DNA of 64,000 bases from assembly GCA_041687455.1 (NCBI GenBank), contig JAWLBY010000007.1:1-64000 (forward strand), given 5' to 3'. Shown here one piece after another: positions 50,081 to 59,289 of the stretch. Each line of letters starts with the position of its first letter. The first letter of the stretch is position 1. The notes below the pieces were generated by a model. That model was not told the origin of the DNA and did not search any database. It worked only from the letters and a program-made list of their open reading frames with translations. The translations under genes were made by a program, and so were the position numbers. This DNA comes from JAWLBY01 sp041687455. GTDB lineage: Bacteria; Pseudomonadota; Gammaproteobacteria; Xanthomonadales; Xanthomonadaceae.

Positions 50081-50682
50081 TGGCAAAGATCAATCTTCTG
50101 CCGTGGCGCCAGGAGCGCCGCAAGCAGCGCCAGAAGGAATTCCTGTCGCTGCTCGGCGTCAGCGCCGTGTTCGCGGTGGTGGCGGCATTCGGCGTCATCA
50201 AATACTTCGATACGCTGATCGAGAACCAGGAAGGACGCAACGGCTACCTGCGCACGGAGATCACCGCGCTCGACGCCCGCATCACCGAAATCGAGGGGCT
50301 GGAGAAGAAACGCGCGGCGCTGCTGGCGCGCAAGCAGGTGATCGAACAGTTGCAGGCCAACCGTTCGCAGATGGTCCACCTGTTCGATGAGCTGGTCCGC
50401 ACGCTGCCGGACGGCGTTCGCCTGAATTCGATCCGGCAAACCGGTACGCAACTGACGCTCGAGGGCGTCGCCCAGTCCAATGCCCGCGTCTCGTCCTACA
50501 TGCGCAACCTGGAGCGGTCCGGCTGGATGCGCAACCCCGATCTGTCGGTCATCGAAGCCAAGGGTGGGGACAAGGCCTTGCCGTACCAGTTCAATCTCAG
50601 GGTCACGCTGACCAAGCCGAAGAAGGAAGGCGAAACCGACGACAGCATCGAACCGGTAGCGTTCGTCGGAGGTGATCAATGA
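50080..50682 (+). CDS. pilN: Type IV pilus assembly protein PilN
   Basis: A 200-residue bitopic inner-membrane protein. The N-terminal peptide AKINLLPWRQERRKQRQKEF is the conserved PilM-binding motif, a membrane helix covers about 22-43, a coiled coil follows (about 48-95) and the C-terminal ferredoxin-like domain begins near 100. With PilO it forms the alignment subcomplex. It overlaps pilM by one base and pilO by four (ATGA). Confidence 0.95.
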   Translation: MAKINLLPWRQERRKQRQKEFLSLLGVSAVFAVVAAFGVIKYFDTLIENQEGRNGYLRTEITALDARITEIEGLEKKRAALLARKQVIEQLQANRSQMVHLFDELVRTLPDGVRLNSIRQTGTQLTLEGVAQSNARVSSYMRNLERSGWMRNPDLSVIEAKGGDKALPYQFNLRVTLTKPKKEGETDDSIEPVAFVGGDQ

Positions 50683-51308
50683 GCAGCGTCGACCTTCGAA
50701 ACCTGGACTTCAACAACGCCGGCGCCTGGCCACCGCCGCTGAAGGCGGCGGCGTGCCTGATCGTCGTCGCGGTGATCCTGTTCCTCGGCTGGTATCTGTT
50801 CGTCGACGACAAGCAGCAGCAGCTCGAAGGCCTGCAGCGGCAGGAAACCGAGCTGCGGGCACAGTTCGAGAACAAGCAGGGCAAGGCGGTCAACCTCGAG
50901 GCGCTGAAGGAGCAGCTCGCCGAGATGGAAGTGATGCTGCAGCAGATGCTGCGGCAACTGCCGAGCAGGACCGAGATGCCGGATCTGATCATCGACATCT
51001 CGCAGACTGCGCTCGCCAGCGGCATCACCAACGAGCTGTTCCAGCCCGGCCCGGAGAACCGCAAGGAGTTCTACGCCGAGAAGCCGATCAACCTGCGCAT
51101 GATCGGCACCTACCACCAGTTCGGCGATTTCGTCAGCGGCGTCGCGTCGCTGCCGCGGGTGGTCATCATGACGATGCACGACATCTCGTTGAAGCCGCGT
51201 TCCGGCCAGACCATCGGTCCCGGCAGCCCGCTCGTGCTCGAAGGCACCGTGCGCACGTACCGCTATCTCGACGAAGACGAAACCGCCGACGCGCAGGGAG
51301 GTCAGTGA
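50679..51308 (+). CDS. pilO: Type IV pilus assembly protein PilO
   Basis: A 209-residue inner-membrane protein that heterodimerises with PilN. The layout is a short N-terminus (SVDLRNLDFNNAGAWP), membrane helix about 27-46, coiled coil about 48-95 and a ferredoxin-like domain with DISQTALASGITNELFQPG and FYAEKPINLRMIGTYHQFG. ATGA overlap with pilN; the stop overlaps the pilP start. Confidence 0.95.
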   Translation: MSSVDLRNLDFNNAGAWPPPLKAAACLIVVAVILFLGWYLFVDDKQQQLEGLQRQETELRAQFENKQGKAVNLEALKEQLAEMEVMLQQMLRQLPSRTEMPDLIIDISQTALASGITNELFQPGPENRKEFYAEKPINLRMIGTYHQFGDFVSGVASLPRVVIMTMHDISLKPRSGQTIGPGSPLVLEGTVRTYRYLDEDETADAQGGQ

Positions 51309-51856
51309 TGCGGCGTTTCCTCAACAGCGACCCGCGGCAGTTCGTACCTATGCGTCGATTCGCGATCCTGATCGCGCTCGCCGCGATGACGTCGGCCTGC
51401 ACGCCAGGCATGGACGACCTGCGCGCCTACGTGGCCGACGTCAAGTCGCGTCCGGGTCCGCCGCTCGACCCGCTGCCGGTAATGCAGCAGTTCGAGACGT
51501 TCGAATATGCCGCGCACGGCATGCGCGACCCGTTCAGCAACCCGCGCGAGGAGCGCAGCACCGCCACCTCCGGGCCACGTCCGGATCCCGACCGGCGCCG
51601 TGAACTGCTCGAGGGCGTGCCGCTCGACAGCCTCGACATGGTCGGCACACTAGGAACCGGCGCCGCGATGGTCGCCCTGATCCTCGACCCCGAGCGGGTC
51701 GTGCACCGGGTCAAGGTAGGCAATTACATGGGCCAGAACGAAGGGCGGATCGTCGCAATCGCGGTCGACCGCGTCGATCTGATCGAACTCGTGCCTGACG
51801 GTGCCGGCGGCTGGATGGAACGCCGGGCGTCGGTGGCGCTGGAAGAGCAGCAATGA
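51308..51856 (+). CDS. pilP: Type IV pilus assembly lipoprotein PilP
   Basis: A 182-residue lipoprotein linking the PilNO complex to the secretin PilQ. The lipobox is TSAC. From ATG 51308 the signal is unusually long (14 extra residues); the second ATG at 51350 gives a cleaner signal peptide (MRRFAILIALAAMTSAC) and may be the true start. The mature part shows FEYAAHGMRDPFSNP and the beta domain LDSLDMVGTLGTGAAMVALI with NYMGQNEGRIVAI. It overlaps pilQ by four bases. Confidence 0.93.
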   Translation: MRRFLNSDPRQFVPMRRFAILIALAAMTSACTPGMDDLRAYVADVKSRPGPPLDPLPVMQQFETFEYAAHGMRDPFSNPREERSTATSGPRPDPDRRRELLEGVPLDSLDMVGTLGTGAAMVALILDPERVVHRVKVGNYMGQNEGRIVAIAVDRVDLIELVPDGAGGWMERRASVALEEQQ

Positions 51857-54129
51857 GCAGGCAGGGGGCAACCACGATGACAGCGACCTCTATGAACGTA
51901 ACTTGCGCTGGACGCGCAGCCCTGCGCTCGCTCGCGTATGCAGGCCTGCTCGCACTGATCGGAGCCGGAAGCGCGGCCGCCGAAAACGTGCTCAACGACA
52001 TCCGCTACACGGCTTCGCCGTCCGGAGCGGTGGAAGTGACGCTGGAACTGGCCGGGCCGGCCGATGACGCCAGGGTCTTCACCACCGACGATCCGCCGCG
52101 CGTCGCGATCGACCTGCCCGACACGCGGAATGCGGTCGACCGCCGACGCATCACGGTTGGCAGCGGGGCGACCAGCGCGATTACCGCGCTCGAAGCCAAT
52201 GGCCGCACCCGGGTCATCGTCGACCTGTTCCGGCCGGCGTCATTCGAATCCCGCGCTGAAGGCAACCAGTTGGTCCTGCGGGTCGGCGACGGCAGCGTCG
52301 GCCAGGTGGCAGCAGGCGGCGTGCCGACCGTCGATCCGGCCAAGCAGCGCGGCCAGTCCGTACCGGTCAGCAGCATCGATTTCCGTCGCGGAGCGGGCGG
52401 GTCGGGGCGCGTGATCGTCCGCTTCGAAAACGACAACGTCAGCGCCGACCTCAGCGACGACAACGGTGGCGTGGTGGTCGAATTCGACAACGCGTCGGTG
52501 CCGGCGCAACTGTCGGAGCGGCTCGACGTGACCGACTTCGCCACGCCGGTGCAGTTCGTCGATCTGCGCAGCGGCAAGGGCGGTTCCGGAGCGCGGCTGA
52601 GCCTGACCGCGTCGGGTCAATACGAGACGCTGGCATATCAGACCGGCAACGAATACGTGGTCGAGATCACGCCGATCGCTACCGAAGACGGCGCTGCGCC
52701 CAGCGGGGTCGGCGTGCTCGAGGATGACCGCCAATACACGGGCACCCCGGTCACGTTCAACTTCCAGAACATTCCGGTCCGCACGGTGCTGCAATTGATC
52801 GCCGAGGAATCCGGCCTGAACATCGTCGCCGCCGACTCGGTCAGCGGCAACGTCACGCTGCGGCTGGTCAATGTCCCGTGGGATCAGGCGATGCACATCG
52901 TGCTGCGCGCCAAGGGCCTCGACCAGCGTCGCGACGGGAACGTGGTCTGGGTGGCGCCACAGCAGGAAATCGCCGGCTACGAGCAGGCGCTGGCAGAAGC
53001 CAAGCTGGCGCTCGAGCAGCGCTCGCCGCTGGTGACCGAGTACATCCCGATCAATTACGGCAGCGCGGAAGAGATCTCGAAGCTGCTGACCGAGGACGCA
53101 AAGCGTGGTAGCGGCGGCGGCGCTGCCGGCCAGGGCCAGAGTGGCAGCGGCTTCCTGTCCGGTCGCGGCAGTGTTTCGTTCGACAAGCGCACCAACACAC
53201 TGCTGCTGAACGACACCGAAGAAAAGATCCGTGAGATCAAGGCGTTGATCGCGCTGCTCGACCGGCCGGTCGACCAGGTGTTGATCGAAGCACGCATCGT
53301 GATCGCGTCGGAGACGTTCGCCCGCGAGCTCGGCGCCCGGTTCGGCATCAGCGGCGGCTATCGCGACTCGAATGGCAATATCGTGACCTCGTCGGGTTCG
53401 CAGCTCGGTGCCGATCGGATGGCAAACCTGGCGCTCGCCAACCGCTTCAACGGCGGCGGCGGCCTGCCGGTCGCCGCGCCCGGCGCGACCGGCGGTGGCG
53501 TGCTGGTGCCGTCGCTGGCCGATCGCCTGAACGTCAACCTGCCGGTCATCAGCCCGTCCGGCACGATCGGCTTCGCGATCCTCGGCGCCGATTACCTGCT
53601 CGATCTCGAATTGTCGGCGCTCGAGCAGGAAGGCCGTGGCGAAGTCGTCTCCAGCCCGCGCGTGATCACCGCCAACCAGCGCGAGGCCATCATCCGCCAG
53701 GGCGACGAGGTCGGCTACGTGACGATCTCGCCGACCCAGGGCACGATCCCGATCCCGAACGTGCAGTTCAAGGAAGTGCTGCTGCAACTCGCCGTGACGC
53801 CGACGATCACCCAGGACGGGCGCGTCTACATGATCATGAACGTGCAGAAGGACGAGGTCTCCGGCTTCGTCGACACATCGATCGGTCAGGTGCCGCAGAT
53901 CGCGACCCGCGAGGTCAGCACGGCGGTGCTGGTCGAGAACTCGCAGACGGTCGTGGTCGGCGGTGTCTACGAATTCAGCAGTCGTGAAGACCTGAACAAG
54001 GTGCCGTTCCTCGGTGACGTGCCGGTGCTCGGCAACCTGTTCCGCAAGAAAGGCCGTTCGACCGAGAAGGCCGAGCTGTTGATCTTCGTCACGCCGAGGA
54101 TCCTTGCCGTTAGCGGGAGCCCGCGCTGA
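51853..54129 (+). CDS. pilQ: Type IV pilus secretin PilQ
   Basis: A 758-residue outer-membrane secretin through which the pilus passes. A signal peptide (about 19-43, cleaved near AAAEN) is followed by two AMIN domains (about 45-135 and 170-270) for peptidoglycan binding, an STN/N0 domain at about 298-355 (VTFNFQNIPVRTVLQLIAEE), an N1 domain, a Gly-rich loop, and the secretin core from about 510 with VVSSPRVITANQREAIIRQG and, at the end, VPVLGNLFRKKGR with LLIFVTPRIL. It is the last of the pilMNOPQ genes; aroK/aroB, the usual followers, are absent. Confidence 0.96.
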   Translation: MSRQGATTMTATSMNVTCAGRAALRSLAYAGLLALIGAGSAAAENVLNDIRYTASPSGAVEVTLELAGPADDARVFTTDDPPRVAIDLPDTRNAVDRRRITVGSGATSAITALEANGRTRVIVDLFRPASFESRAEGNQLVLRVGDGSVGQVAAGGVPTVDPAKQRGQSVPVSSIDFRRGAGGSGRVIVRFENDNVSADLSDDNGGVVVEFDNASVPAQLSERLDVTDFATPVQFVDLRSGKGGSGARLSLTASGQYETLAYQTGNEYVVEITPIATEDGAAPSGVGVLEDDRQYTGTPVTFNFQNIPVRTVLQLIAEESGLNIVAADSVSGNVTLRLVNVPWDQAMHIVLRAKGLDQRRDGNVVWVAPQQEIAGYEQALAEAKLALEQRSPLVTEYIPINYGSAEEISKLLTEDAKRGSGGGAAGQGQSGSGFLSGRGSVSFDKRTNTLLLNDTEEKIREIKALIALLDRPVDQVLIEARIVIASETFARELGARFGISGGYRDSNGNIVTSSGSQLGADRMANLALANRFNGGGGLPVAAPGATGGGVLVPSLADRLNVNLPVISPSGTIGFAILGADYLLDLELSALEQEGRGEVVSSPRVITANQREAIIRQGDEVGYVTISPTQGTIPIPNVQFKEVLLQLAVTPTITQDGRVYMIMNVQKDEVSGFVDTSIGQVPQIATREVSTAVLVENSQTVVVGGVYEFSSREDLNKVPFLGDVPVLGNLFRKKGRSTEKAELLIFVTPRILAVSGSPR

Positions 54130-54203
54130 TGCCACAGTCCGAGGCAGCACCGATGGCTCCCATTGATTTGATTGCGACCGCGCGTCGCCCGCGGAGGAAT
54201 TTC

Positions 54204-56831
54204 ATGAGTTGCAATGCAGTTCGGCGTTTCGCCTTGCTCGCGATCACGGCGCTGGTCAGCGCCTGTGGTGGTGGCGGCGGCAGTGACAGCGATTCCGGCT
54301 TCACGCCGCCGGGATCGAAGATGACGGTGACCGTGGGACAGAGCTCGTTGCCCGCCGGCAATTCGACCGACATCTCGGTGCGCCTGACCAACGATGGCGG
54401 CACGCCGGTCCCTAACGGGACCACGGTGACCGCGTCGGTCAGCCCGTCGTCGGTCGGCAATGTGTTCGGAGTGAATGCCACCGGTGGGGTCACGACGGTT
54501 CCGACTGCGACGACCAGCGGCGGCAATGCAAGCTTCCGATTCATCGGCCAGAACCAGGGTGCCGCGACGGTCACCTTCTCGGCCAACGACCCGAACGCAA
54601 CAGGCCGTACCGTGACTGCCTCGACCACGATCAACGTGACCGCCGGGCAGGGTCGTCTGACCATCGAGGCGACCCGCGACACGCTGCCGATCAACGCCTT
54701 CAACGTCGATCCGTTCGTTGGCTCGCCGTACATGGCAGAACTGACGATCACGGTGCGCGACGCGGCCGGCAATCTGGTCAACCAGCCCGATGGCGTGGTC
54801 GTTTCGGTCAACCCGATCGGCAACACCGGCGGCTTCACCACGCTCGACGATCCGGCGACCGAAGAGAACGAATTCTTCGTCCGGATGGGGCAGGGACCGG
54901 TCGATGTCGTCGCCGGTCGCGCGACGGTATTCCTGCACTCACTGAACTTCGCCGGCACCACGACGGTGACGGTGACCCATCAGGGCGCCGACCAGCAGAA
55001 CTTCCAGGCGACCCGTACCTTCACGATCGTCAGCAACCTGCCGCCGTTGCCGGCGCAGCTTTCGATCAGCGAGCCGGTCAGCCCGGTCTATATCGCGTCG
55101 TCCGGCGGCAATTCGAGCGGGCAGGTCGAAATCCTGGTGCTCGATCCGCTGTCGCAGCCGGTTCCGGATCCGGTGTCCGGCAGCACCGCATTCAACAATG
55201 TGCGGGTCGAAATCCTCGGTGACGATCTCGGTGCGCGGCTGAGCGGCATCAACGCCGCCGGTCAGTCGGTCAGCGGCACGTCGATAGCGGTCCGTACCGT
55301 CAATGGCGTCGCCGCGGTGACCGTCTCCGGTGCCGAACGTGCCGGCAGCCTGCAGTTGCAGGCGACCTCGGACCGCGCCGACAACAACGTCGACAACGGC
55401 CTCAGTGATCCGGTGTCGGGTCAGCGGACGATCGTCATTTCCGACGGCGTGCTGTTCGACCTGCAGATCACCCGGCCGGTCGTCAATGCGTTGTTCGTGA
55501 ATCCGTTCGACGAGGACGCCGAGCCGGCGGCCGATGGCGAGATCGTGATTCCGCAGCAGCCGGACGCGACCTACTCGATGACGGTGTCGATCATCGCCAC
55601 CGACCGTCTCGGCAACCCGGTACTGCCGGGCACCGTGATCAACTTCGGCCTGATCGACGAGCCGCAGGTGAGCGGGCTCGGCGACTTCCTGCTGTCGGGC
55701 AACAATGGCCGGCCGCAGGTCGGTGGCGTCAACTTCACCGCGCTGTCGGGTGCCTTCACGACCGCCGGCGGCGGCGCGGGCCCGGGTGACACGCTGGTCG
55801 TGTTCGGCAAGCGCGAAGGCGCACTGCCATTCGGTCTCGACGAACCGCCGCACGGCTACCGTGACCTCGAGAGCGCGCGTCAGATCGCTCGCGTCAACAG
55901 CGCGACCAGTCTCGACGTGACCCGCCGCTTCAACATGAACGACGACACCGGCAGTTCGGTAGCCGTTCCGTCGCCGGGCGTGCTGCCGTACGTGATCGGT
56001 CGCGCCACCGACGGCAACATCGTCGCCAGTGCGGTGACCAACGAACTCGGCGTCGCGACCACCAAGATGACCTACCCGGTCAGCCGCTTGGGCAAGGTGG
56101 TCGTGGTCTGGGCGCAGGGCAATGGCGACATCGTCGGCGGTTCGCCGGAGACGGTGACCGATGCCGATGTCGCGGTGTTCGCCGGCGTCGCGCCGGGCAC
56201 ACTGACCGCTTCGCCGAGCACGATCCCGGCCAACACCTCGGCGCTCGTGACGGTCTGCGTTTCGGATGCGCTGCGCGTCGGCGTCGCCGGCGTCGGCATC
56301 GGAGCCGAGTTCCAGGATCTCGGCGGCAGCGGCACGGTCGAGTTCCTCGGCGATGGCCCGTACGCGAACGTGACCGGTGAAGGCGGTTGCGTGCTCGCCC
56401 AGGTCACGACGTCGGGCGTCGGCGATGGCGAACCGCTGGTCGTGTTCTTCGGCGGCGGCGACAGCGACGAGGTGTCGATCGAGCGTGGCGACCTGATCCT
56501 GCAGGCCAACCCGAGCGCAATGTTCGGCAGCGGCACGATCACGCTGACGCTGCTCAATTCCAGCGGTCAGCCGCAGTCCGGCTATCAGCTCGTCGCGAGC
56601 TGCACCGCCGAGGCACCGACCACCCTGCAGGTCACCAGTGGCCCCGGAGCGACCAATGCGAGCGGTCAGACCAGCGTCAATGTCGTGGCGACCAACCTGA
56701 ACCAGATCAATGCGGCAGGCAGTGGCGAATGCGAGTTCAAGACCGCTGATGAATCGGCTTCGGTGACCGTGCCGTTCCAGGGCGTCGATATCTGCACCCT
56801 GGGCTTCAGCCCGACACCGCCGGGTTGCTGA
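54204..56831 (+). CDS. Ig-like repeat lipoprotein downstream of pilQ
   Basis: An 875-residue lipoprotein. From ATG 54204 (preceded by the strong site GGAGGAA) the signal peptide ends in VSAC, giving a lipidated cysteine near residue 21 followed by a Gly/Ser/Asp linker. The rest is Thr/Ser/Val-rich beta structure in Ig-like repeats of the invasin/intimin (Big_1) kind, e.g. VSLPAG-like VGQSSLPAGNSTDISVRL, then GAATVTFSANDP and later GVATTKMTYPVSRLGKVVVV and TVCVSDALRVGVAGVGI. I do not know its function. Its position one codon after pilQ suggests co-expression and a surface or pilus-related role. A longer in-frame start at 54129 is less likely. An intrinsic terminator follows. Confidence 0.83.
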   Translation: MSCNAVRRFALLAITALVSACGGGGGSDSDSGFTPPGSKMTVTVGQSSLPAGNSTDISVRLTNDGGTPVPNGTTVTASVSPSSVGNVFGVNATGGVTTVPTATTSGGNASFRFIGQNQGAATVTFSANDPNATGRTVTASTTINVTAGQGRLTIEATRDTLPINAFNVDPFVGSPYMAELTITVRDAAGNLVNQPDGVVVSVNPIGNTGGFTTLDDPATEENEFFVRMGQGPVDVVAGRATVFLHSLNFAGTTTVTVTHQGADQQNFQATRTFTIVSNLPPLPAQLSISEPVSPVYIASSGGNSSGQVEILVLDPLSQPVPDPVSGSTAFNNVRVEILGDDLGARLSGINAAGQSVSGTSIAVRTVNGVAAVTVSGAERAGSLQLQATSDRADNNVDNGLSDPVSGQRTIVISDGVLFDLQITRPVVNALFVNPFDEDAEPAADGEIVIPQQPDATYSMTVSIIATDRLGNPVLPGTVINFGLIDEPQVSGLGDFLLSGNNGRPQVGGVNFTALSGAFTTAGGGAGPGDTLVVFGKREGALPFGLDEPPHGYRDLESARQIARVNSATSLDVTRRFNMNDDTGSSVAVPSPGVLPYVIGRATDGNIVASAVTNELGVATTKMTYPVSRLGKVVVVWAQGNGDIVGGSPETVTDADVAVFAGVAPGTLTASPSTIPANTSALVTVCVSDALRVGVAGVGIGAEFQDLGGSGTVEFLGDGPYANVTGEGGCVLAQVTTSGVGDGEPLVVFFGGGDSDEVSIERGDLILQANPSAMFGSGTITLTLLNSSGQPQSGYQLVASCTAEAPTTLQVTSGPGATNASGQTSVNVVATNLNQINAAGSGECEFKTADESASVTVPFQGVDICTLGFSPTPPGC

Positions 56832-56862
56832 CCGATCCGGGTCCGAGCGATATCGGATAGAC

Positions 56863-56894
56863 AAGGGCCGCCTCCGGGCGGCCCTTGCTTTTTG
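56863..56894 (+). terminator. Intrinsic terminator ending the pil operon
   Basis: AAGGGCCGCC and GGCGGCCCTT form a perfect 10-bp stem with a TCCG loop (56863-56886), followed by GCTTTTTG. It is 31 bases after the lipoprotein stop and is the clearest terminator in the window, marking pilM to the lipoprotein as one unit. Confidence 0.92.
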
Positions 56895-56945
56895 TTGGCT
56901 TTGGTTGGAGCCTGCGCGGACAGACTCGACCGCGACAGGAGTTCG

Positions 56946-58139
56946 ATGAGCACCGTACGCATTGCGCTCGCTCCGGGAGACCTCGTGTTCCGGGAGGGCG
57001 ATGCTCCGACCACTGCATTCCTGATCGAGGAAGGCCGCGTCGACGTCACGACCGAGCGGGAAGGACAGACGATCCGGCTGGCTACGCTCGGCCCCGGAGA
57101 CCTGCTCGGCGAGATGGCGATCATCGACGACGCCCCGCGCACCGCAACCGCGACTGCCGCCGAGCCGTGCCTGCTGCTGGCGATCGATCGCGCCGCCATC
57201 GGCGAACGACTCGAGCAGGCCGACCCGATCATCCGGACCCTGCTCGAGAGCCAGTTGCGTCGCTACCGCGGCGCGCTGGCGGCGATGCAGGGGCGTGGCG
57301 GCGCCCCCACGCCCGCAGCGACGCCGGCAGTCAGCGCCAGCGAGCAGCTCAGCATCGGCAAGTTCCGGCTCGAATCACAACTGCGCGAGGCGCTGACCAC
57401 CCGTGGGCTCGATCTGCGGCTGCAGCCGCTGTACGAGATCCCGAGCCGCCGGGTGACGGGGTTCGAGGCGCTGGTGCGCTGGAACCACCCCGAGCGGGGA
57501 CCGATATCGCCGCTCGAGTTCATAACGCTGGCTGAGGAAACCTCGCTGATCAATCCGGTCGGCGAGTACGTGCTCGACGCCGCGATCGAATCGCTGCGCG
57601 CGCTGCGCGGCGAGCAGGACGTCGGGCCGTTCATCGGCATCAACGTGTCGCCGCGGCAGTTGGCCGAAACGCGCCTGATCGAGCGGATCGTCGAGCGCAC
57701 CGCGGCGCTCGGCGTGTCGCCGGACCGGATCAAGGTCGAGATCACCGAGAGCCAGATGGTCGACTACCCGACCGTGCGGCGGCTGGTGAAGCGCTGCCAC
57801 GAGTTCGGCATCAAGGTCGCGATGGACGACTTCGGCACCGGCTATTCGAACCTCGGGCATCTGTACGAACTGGAGTTCGACACCGTCAAGGTCGACCAGA
57901 CCTTTCCGCGCAAGATGTTCCAGTCGCCGCGCGCGATGGCGCTGCTGCGCTCGATCGTCGACATGATCCACGCGATCGGCGCCGATGTCGTCGTCGAAGG
58001 CATCGAGAGCGAACGGCAGCTCGCCGCACTCGCCGAAATGGGCGTTCGTTACGCGCAGGGTTACCTGATCGGCAAGCCACTGCTGCTGCCGGACGCTCTG
58101 GCGTTCGAGACCGGCGCCTTCAGTCCGGTCGATAGCTGA
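56946..58139 (+). CDS. Cyclic-nucleotide-binding domain fused to EAL phosphodiesterase
   Basis: A 397-residue cytoplasmic two-domain signalling protein. The cNMP-binding (Crp-like) domain covers about 5-115, with the phosphate-binding cassette GEMAIIDDAPRTAT near 57-70 including the key Arg. The EAL domain (about 145-390) is intact: FEALVRWNHP, GINVSP, VEITES, DDFGTGYSNLG, VKVDQ, VVVEGIES and AQGYLIGKPL carry the metal and catalytic residues, so c-di-GMP hydrolysis is expected. The nucleotide sensed could be cAMP, cGMP or c-di-GMP. AGGAG at 56934-56938 supports the ATG. It lies just after the pil block, separated by the terminator. Confidence 0.9.
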   Translation: MSTVRIALAPGDLVFREGDAPTTAFLIEEGRVDVTTEREGQTIRLATLGPGDLLGEMAIIDDAPRTATATAAEPCLLLAIDRAAIGERLEQADPIIRTLLESQLRRYRGALAAMQGRGGAPTPAATPAVSASEQLSIGKFRLESQLREALTTRGLDLRLQPLYEIPSRRVTGFEALVRWNHPERGPISPLEFITLAEETSLINPVGEYVLDAAIESLRALRGEQDVGPFIGINVSPRQLAETRLIERIVERTAALGVSPDRIKVEITESQMVDYPTVRRLVKRCHEFGIKVAMDDFGTGYSNLGHLYELEFDTVKVDQTFPRKMFQSPRAMALLRSIVDMIHAIGADVVVEGIESERQLAALAEMGVRYAQGYLIGKPLLLPDALAFETGAFSPVDS

Positions 58140-58294
58140 GCCGTCCGCGCCGGAGGCGCGCGATGCGATCGCCGGGCCACTGAGCAGGTCGCGCTTGCGG
58201 CATGTGCGGCACAGCGAGTCCGCTGCGCGCTCAAGCGAGCGGAACCCGCCGGACCCGGCGCTGTCCAAGCCAGCCGCCTTTTATCGAGAAGACC

Positions 58295-59287
58295 ATGGAC
58301 GGAGCCGCCCGACACCCCTCCGAACTGCACGCCGAGTTCGCCCGGCTGCGCGACGACCTGGCCGCCGCCGTGGTCGGCCAACCGGCGCTGATCGAACGTC
58401 TGCTGATCGCGTTGCTCGCCGACGGCCACCTGCTGGTCGAGGGCGCGCCGGGGCTGGCCAAGACCACTGCGATCAAGGAACTGTCGCGGCGAATCGAAGG
58501 CGACTTCCACCGGGTGCAGTTCACTCCCGACCTGCTGCCGGCGGACCTGACCGGGACCGAGATCTATCGACCGCAGGACGCCCGCTTCGAGTTCCAGCCC
58601 GGTCCGATCTTCCACAATCTGCTGCTCGCCGACGAGATCAACCGCGCGCCGGCCAAGGTGCAATCGGCCCTGCTCGAAGCGATGGGCGAGCGGCAGGTGT
58701 CAGTCGGCCGCGTCACCTATCCGCTGCCGGCGCTGTTCCTGGTCATGGCGACGCAGAACCCGATCGAGCAGGAAGGCACCTACCCGCTGCCGGAAGCCCA
58801 GCTCGATCGTTTCCTGATGCATGTCCGGATCGGCTATCCGGATGCCGCTGCCGAAACCGACATCCTGCGGCTGGCACGCGAGCGCGCCCGCAACGAACTG
58901 GTCGCCGCGACGGCGCCGGTCACGCCATTGACACAGCAGGACGTGTTCGCCGCGCGGGCGGCGATTCTCGACCTTCACCTGGCACCGGCGCTCGAGCGCT
59001 ACATCGTCGAGCTGGTGCTGGCGACCCGTGGCGCATCCGACTACGGCCGCGAACTGGCCGGCCGGATCGCGTTCGGTGCCAGTCCGCGCGGCTCCATCGC
59101 GCTGGAGCGCTGCGCGCGCGCGCATGCGTGGCTGGCCGGGCGTGACTACGTTGCCCCGCAGGACGTGCAGGCGGTCGCGGTCGACGTGCTGCAGCACCGC
59201 GTGTTGCTGTCGTTCGAGGCCGAGGCCGAAGGCCAGTCGTCGGCCGAACTGGTTCGCGAACTGCTCGAGTGCGTGCCGCAGCCTTGA
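58295..59287 (+). CDS. MoxR family AAA ATPase
   Basis: A 330-residue chaperone-like AAA+ ATPase heading the Bat-type operon. Walker A is EGAPGLAKTT near 54-63, Walker B LLLADEINRAP near 119-129, sensor 1 MATQNPIEQEGTYPLPEAQL near 157, and arginine finger region SPRGSIALERCARAHAW near 270. MoxR proteins act with VWA proteins to mature or remodel partners. ATG 58295 is the natural start. The stop is followed within two bases by the next gene. Confidence 0.95.
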   Translation: MDGAARHPSELHAEFARLRDDLAAAVVGQPALIERLLIALLADGHLLVEGAPGLAKTTAIKELSRRIEGDFHRVQFTPDLLPADLTGTEIYRPQDARFEFQPGPIFHNLLLADEINRAPAKVQSALLEAMGERQVSVGRVTYPLPALFLVMATQNPIEQEGTYPLPEAQLDRFLMHVRIGYPDAAAETDILRLARERARNELVAATAPVTPLTQQDVFAARAAILDLHLAPALERYIVELVLATRGASDYGRELAGRIAFGASPRGSIALERCARAHAWLAGRDYVAPQDVQAVAVDVLQHRVLLSFEAEAEGQSSAELVRELLECVPQP

Positions 59288-59289
59288 TT

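Noticed and set aside
52240..56864. Long minus-strand frames opposite pilQ and the Ig lipoprotein
   Set aside because: They have no domain pattern or start context, and the plus-strand genes are complete with ribosome sites and a terminator.
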